Below, piece by piece: positions 25,266 through 28,196 of a stretch of DNA of 28,196 nucleotides; the stretch's first letter is position 1; every line of letters starts with the position of its first letter. The stretch is from JACJXF01 sp964349045. Lineage in GTDB: Bacteria > Bacteroidota > Bacteroidia > Bacteroidales > GCA-2748055. The position numbers and the translations under genes were made by a program. Location of the stretch: contig CAYGFI010000046.1 of assembly GCA_964349045.1 (NCBI GenBank), positions 1-28,196 on the forward strand, written 5' to 3'. The notes beneath the pieces are model-generated. The model had not been told where the DNA came from and searched no databases. It saw only the letters and a list, made by a program, of their open reading frames with translations.

Positions 25266-26534
25266 CTATTCAATAATGATAATTTTAGTAAAATTGTTCC
25301 TGCCTTTTACCTCCATGCAACAACTGTAAATTCCAGCAGGAAGATTTGTTGTGTCAAATTCAAGGTTGTGCTCACCTGCATGTTTATAACCTTTGGCCAG
25401 TCTCATAATTTTCTTTCCATTACTATCATACAAATTGATTGCAACATTAGCCGGTTCTTCAAGATTATAAATAATTAAGGCTTTGTCACGGACAGGATTC
25501 GGTATGCAGTTTATGCTTTCTTTTAAAGAATGCACCTGACCCGGAACATCCATACCCAAAAACCAGTCATCATTTGTATAATTTTTCATCCACAGGTACA
25601 TATTCTGCACATTTTCAGCAAGATATTCATGTCCGCCGGGGAAAGACCTAAATTCAATATTTGTATTAACGGCTGCCTCCAGGTTCTGGTATGCTGATGC
25701 ATTTAAACTATACAGATCGTCGCTGGTACCAACAACAAAATAGACCGGCATGTTTTTAAAAGTTTGAAAAACATCATCAGTCAAAACACTTTGGTCATAC
25801 CAGAGCGCCCCTGCATGGATTCCAATGGCTGCCCAGGTGTTTACTGATTTTGAGCCAATATACCAGGCGCCAAATCCTCCCATCGAATGCCCGCACAGAT
25901 ATTTTCGTGAAGGATCTATTTTAACAGTTTTCTCCAGCGAGGAAATACATTCCCAGATATCTGTTTCTGATATCCCTTTGTACCAAAGATTTCCTCTCCC
26001 CCATGGAGATAAAAGGTAGCCATCTTCAAAAGCAAAATTGTCAGAGGGTTCCCGGATGAACGGATATGTTAAATATTCAACCGGGTTGCCGGCTACACCC
26101 CAGAGTCCGTGAAGTTCAATATAAAGGGGATAAATTTTTGATGGATCCCAGTCTGCCGGCAGTTTCAGCCACGAAAAGGAAACTGCCCCATCGGTTGGAG
26201 AAACCCATGAAATTATAAAAGGTCTCTGTCGGTTGATGTAGGATAATAATTCTGATGGATTACCATTTATGTCTGTAGCTGTAAAAGCTTCATAAGCAGC
26301 AGTTAAAAGATTCTTGTCTGCATTACTCAGTTCACCCTGCGCTTCGATAACGGATAGGAAAGACTGGCAATGGTTAATAAAATAAGTATTGCTTGAAGTC
26401 ATGGATAATTGGTTCAGCTTATCTTTTAAGGCAGTTACACCATCCTGGCATAATGCAATCGAACCGGAATATTTAAATCCGGTTACAAATGGACAAGAGA
26501 TAAGAAAAAGTACTAAGATTACTTTTGTTTTCAT
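25266..26534 (-). CDS. secreted alpha/beta-hydrolase (esterase/prolyl-oligopeptidase-like) with T9SS sorting domain
   Basis: The 422-residue protein has a signal peptide (about 1-19), a helical region (about 25-110) and an alpha/beta-hydrolase domain (about 110-335). The catalytic triad is visible: GHSMGG with Ser217, GTSDDLY with Asp272 or Asp273, and PGGHEY with His302; IYPLYIELHG supplies the oxyanion hole. Residues about 340-422 form a T9SS type A sorting domain (INCIPNPVRDKALIIYNL, then TTNLPAGIYSCCMEV and the closing FTKIIIIE). It should be exported and held or released at the surface. The fold resembles PHB-depolymerase/feruloyl-esterase-like and dienelactone-hydrolase-like enzymes. 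The substrate could be an ester on plant polysaccharide or a peptide; sequence alone does not decide. It stands alone between the AraC-type gene and TrkH. Confidence 0.88.
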   Translation of the reverse strand: MKTKVILVLFLISCPFVTGFKYSGSIALCQDGVTALKDKLNQLSMTSSNTYFINHCQSFLSVIEAQGELSNADKNLLTAAYEAFTATDINGNPSELLSYINRQRPFIISWVSPTDGAVSFSWLKLPADWDPSKIYPLYIELHGLWGVAGNPVEYLTYPFIREPSDNFAFEDGYLLSPWGRGNLWYKGISETDIWECISSLEKTVKIDPSRKYLCGHSMGGFGAWYIGSKSVNTWAAIGIHAGALWYDQSVLTDDVFQTFKNMPVYFVVGTSDDLYSLNASAYQNLEAAVNTNIEFRSFPGGHEYLAENVQNMYLWMKNYTNDDWFLGMDVPGQVHSLKESINCIPNPVRDKALIIYNLEEPANVAINLYDSNGKKIMRLAKGYKHAGEHNLEFDTTNLPAGIYSCCMEVKGRNNFTKIIIIE

Positions 26535-26655
26535 TTCAATAAGGTTTGAAAAAAAGGATTATTTTGAATTTCCTGCCGCAAGTATTGCCCTTAATCCTTA
26601 TTTCAGATCAATGTTGAAATGTAGGAATAATCTTTATAAAATCTTTATGCTCCCC

Positions 26656-26682
26656 TTATAAATATTTACAAAGTATTTATAA
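26656..26682. repeat. 9-bp perfect inverted repeat between divergent genes
   Basis: TTATAAATA (26656-26664) and TATTTATAA (26674-26682) are exact inverted copies with a 9-nt spacer. The 18-bp centre spacing would suit a dimeric regulator. It lies about 100 bp before TrkH and 120 bp before the divergent esterase start. The rest of the gap 26535-26783 holds nothing recognisable. Confidence 0.4.
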
Positions 26683-26783
26683 AATCCATGTTTCTTTTGC
26701 AGCGATGACAGACCCCGGTAAACCAGTCAGGAATTGCTTAATCCGATTGTGTCGAAAACATATCCTATACGGAAGAATTTTTA

Positions 26784-28196
26784 ATGTTTAACATTATTAA
26801 TTTTAAGATTGTTTTTAAAGTAATCAGCAGGAATTTATATATTGTTTCCGCTGCATTATTAGTTTGTGCAGTATTTGCATTCTACATTTCTGAAAAAGTA
26901 TATCCATTTCTTCTTTCTTCGCTGATTGCTTTTCTACCTGGTATTGTTTTTCACTTTTTCACCAAAAAGAAAGGTGGGGATGATATTATACAAAGAAAAG
27001 AAGCATACCTGACAGTGACTTTGTCCTGGTTTTTTATAAGTCTGGCAGGCAGTTTACCATACATACTTTCAGGATCAATCCCATCTTTTAATAATGCATT
27101 TTTTGAGTCCGTGTCCGGTTTTAGTACAACGGGGGCATCAATTCTAACTGATGTTGAAATATTGCCAAAATCAATCTTATTATGGAGAAGTCTCACTCAT
27201 TGGATCGGGGGCATCGGGATAATCGTCCTGGTTATAATTATAATGCCCTCCCTTCATATTGGAGGATATTATTTGTTCACCAGTGAATCCTCTATGAAGG
27301 AAAAAATTCTGCCTAAGATCAAAGCGGTCGGAGTTCGTTTGTTAATTATTTATGTGTTACTAACGGTTGCAGAAATAGCCCTGCTAATTATCGGGAAAAT
27401 GAGTTTGTTTGACAGTATATGCCATGCTTTTGGAACTGTTGCTACGGGAGGCTTTTCGACCAAAAACTCCAGTTTAATCAATTATTCGCCATACATACAA
27501 TATGTAGTCATGATATTTATGTTTTTGGCAGGAACAAATTTTTTAATCCATTATTACGTTCTTAAAAGAAATTTCAAAAAAGTCAGGGAAAATGAAGAGG
27601 TAAAGTTTTACCTGTTTGTTGTTCTGACAATCGGGATCCTTGTTTCAACCATATTGTTTATTAAGATGGAAAAACCTCTGGAAGAATCATTCAGGGAAGC
27701 TTTTTTCCAGGTAATTTCGATAATTACCTGCACAGGATTTGCCTCAGCTGATTACCTGCTTTGGCCGGTAGTTGGCTGGATTATAATTTTCTTCTCCATG
27801 TTTCTTGGAGGCTGCATCGGTTCGACATCGGGGGGAATAAAAATGGCCCGGCATTTAATAGTATTCAAGAATTTTTCACGAATATTCCGTCAGATACTTT
27901 CTCCCAATGCCTCCATACCAATCCGATTAAACAAGACTATTCTTGATGAAGATGCAACCCGTTCCGTTTTGACTTTTATTTCAGTCTATCTCATGGTTTT
28001 TCTTCTCGGAAGTTTAGCATTAATTATATTGGGGATTGAGGGAAAAACCGCTGCCAGTTCCGTTGCAACCTGTATGGCAAATATTGGCCCTGGAATTGGG
28101 ACTGTTGGCCCCGCAAGTAACTTTGCTCATTTACCTGAGCCGGGTAAATTGATCCTTTCGTTTTTAATGATAATTGGAAGACTAGAAATTTATACC
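26784..28196 (+). CDS. trkH: TrkH/KtrB-family potassium transporter, missing its C-terminus
   Basis: Starting at ATG 26784, the frame is open to the right edge (471 residues, no stop), so only a short C-terminal segment is missing compared with typical TrkH (about 480). It is the membrane pore of the Trk K+ uptake system. Four selectivity-filter loops are recognisable: SGFSTTGAS (about 110-118), GTVATGGFST (about 219-228), TCTGFAS (about 315-321) and ANIGPGIGTVG (about 433-442); other family signatures are SLTHWIGGIGIIVL and GGCIGSTSGGIKM. TrkA, its cytosolic regulatory partner, is not in the window and could lie just beyond. It is transcribed away from the T9SS esterase gene and is probably unrelated to the clusters to its left. 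Confidence 0.93.
   Translation, partial: MFNIINFKIVFKVISRNLYIVSAALLVCAVFAFYISEKVYPFLLSSLIAFLPGIVFHFFTKKKGGDDIIQRKEAYLTVTLSWFFISLAGSLPYILSGSIPSFNNAFFESVSGFSTTGASILTDVEILPKSILLWRSLTHWIGGIGIIVLVIIIMPSLHIGGYYLFTSESSMKEKILPKIKAVGVRLLIIYVLLTVAEIALLIIGKMSLFDSICHAFGTVATGGFSTKNSSLINYSPYIQYVVMIFMFLAGTNFLIHYYVLKRNFKKVRENEEVKFYLFVVLTIGILVSTILFIKMEKPLEESFREAFFQVISIITCTGFASADYLLWPVVGWIIIFFSMFLGGCIGSTSGGIKMARHLIVFKNFSRIFRQILSPNASIPIRLNKTILDEDATRSVLTFISVYLMVFLLGSLALIILGIEGKTAASSVATCMANIGPGIGTVGPASNFAHLPEPGKLILSFLMIIGRLEIYT

Overview
The window looks like a chromosome segment from a Bacteroidota member, probably an environmental Bacteroidales/Marinilabiliales-type organism rather than a gut Bacteroides. The supporting evidence is a SusC/SusD pair, a hybrid two-component regulator, three proteins with C-terminal type IX secretion (T9SS) sorting domains, lipoprotein signals throughout, and two TAnnTTTG-type -7 promoter elements. 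No rRNA, tRNA, CRISPR array, insertion sequence or phage gene was recognised.

Layout. (1) 1-354: the start of a minus-strand alpha/beta-hydrolase lipoprotein whose family resemblance stops abruptly near position 112. (2) 679-16347: a fructan (levan/inulin-type) polysaccharide utilisation locus. A plus-strand hybrid two-component regulator with a periplasmic sugar-binding sensor (679-3489) faces a seven-gene minus-strand operon. In transcription order the operon encodes an MFS sugar porter, a PfkB-family fructokinase, SusC, SusD, a DUF4960-type surface lipoprotein, a GH32 enzyme with an inserted domain and T9SS tail, and a GH32 lipoprotein. Together they would bind and cut fructan at the surface, import oligosaccharides through SusCD, finish hydrolysis at the outer membrane or in the periplasm, import fructose and phosphorylate it. 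The operon promoter (16223-16346) carries two direct repeats 21 bp apart just upstream of a -7 box, plus an inverted pair of the same half-site.

(3) 16446-24338: the most unusual part, all on the minus strand. The order is a PqqD-like protein, an ATP-grasp ligase, a small T9SS-sorted exported protein and a fold-type III PLP decarboxylase-like enzyme, all tightly packed. A 259-bp gap rich in inverted repeats follows, then a urea-transporter/M23-peptidase fusion, a TPR plus beta-barrel outer-membrane protein and a TPR protein with overlapping reading frames. The first four genes resemble a peptide-tailoring or amino-acid-ligation pathway with an exported partner. The last three look like an envelope module. 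Whether the two halves form one system is inference.

(4) 24557-26534: an AraC-type regulator with an HMA-like CxxC N-terminus, and a secreted T9SS esterase. (5) 26784-28196: a plus-strand TrkH potassium transporter subunit that runs off the right edge.
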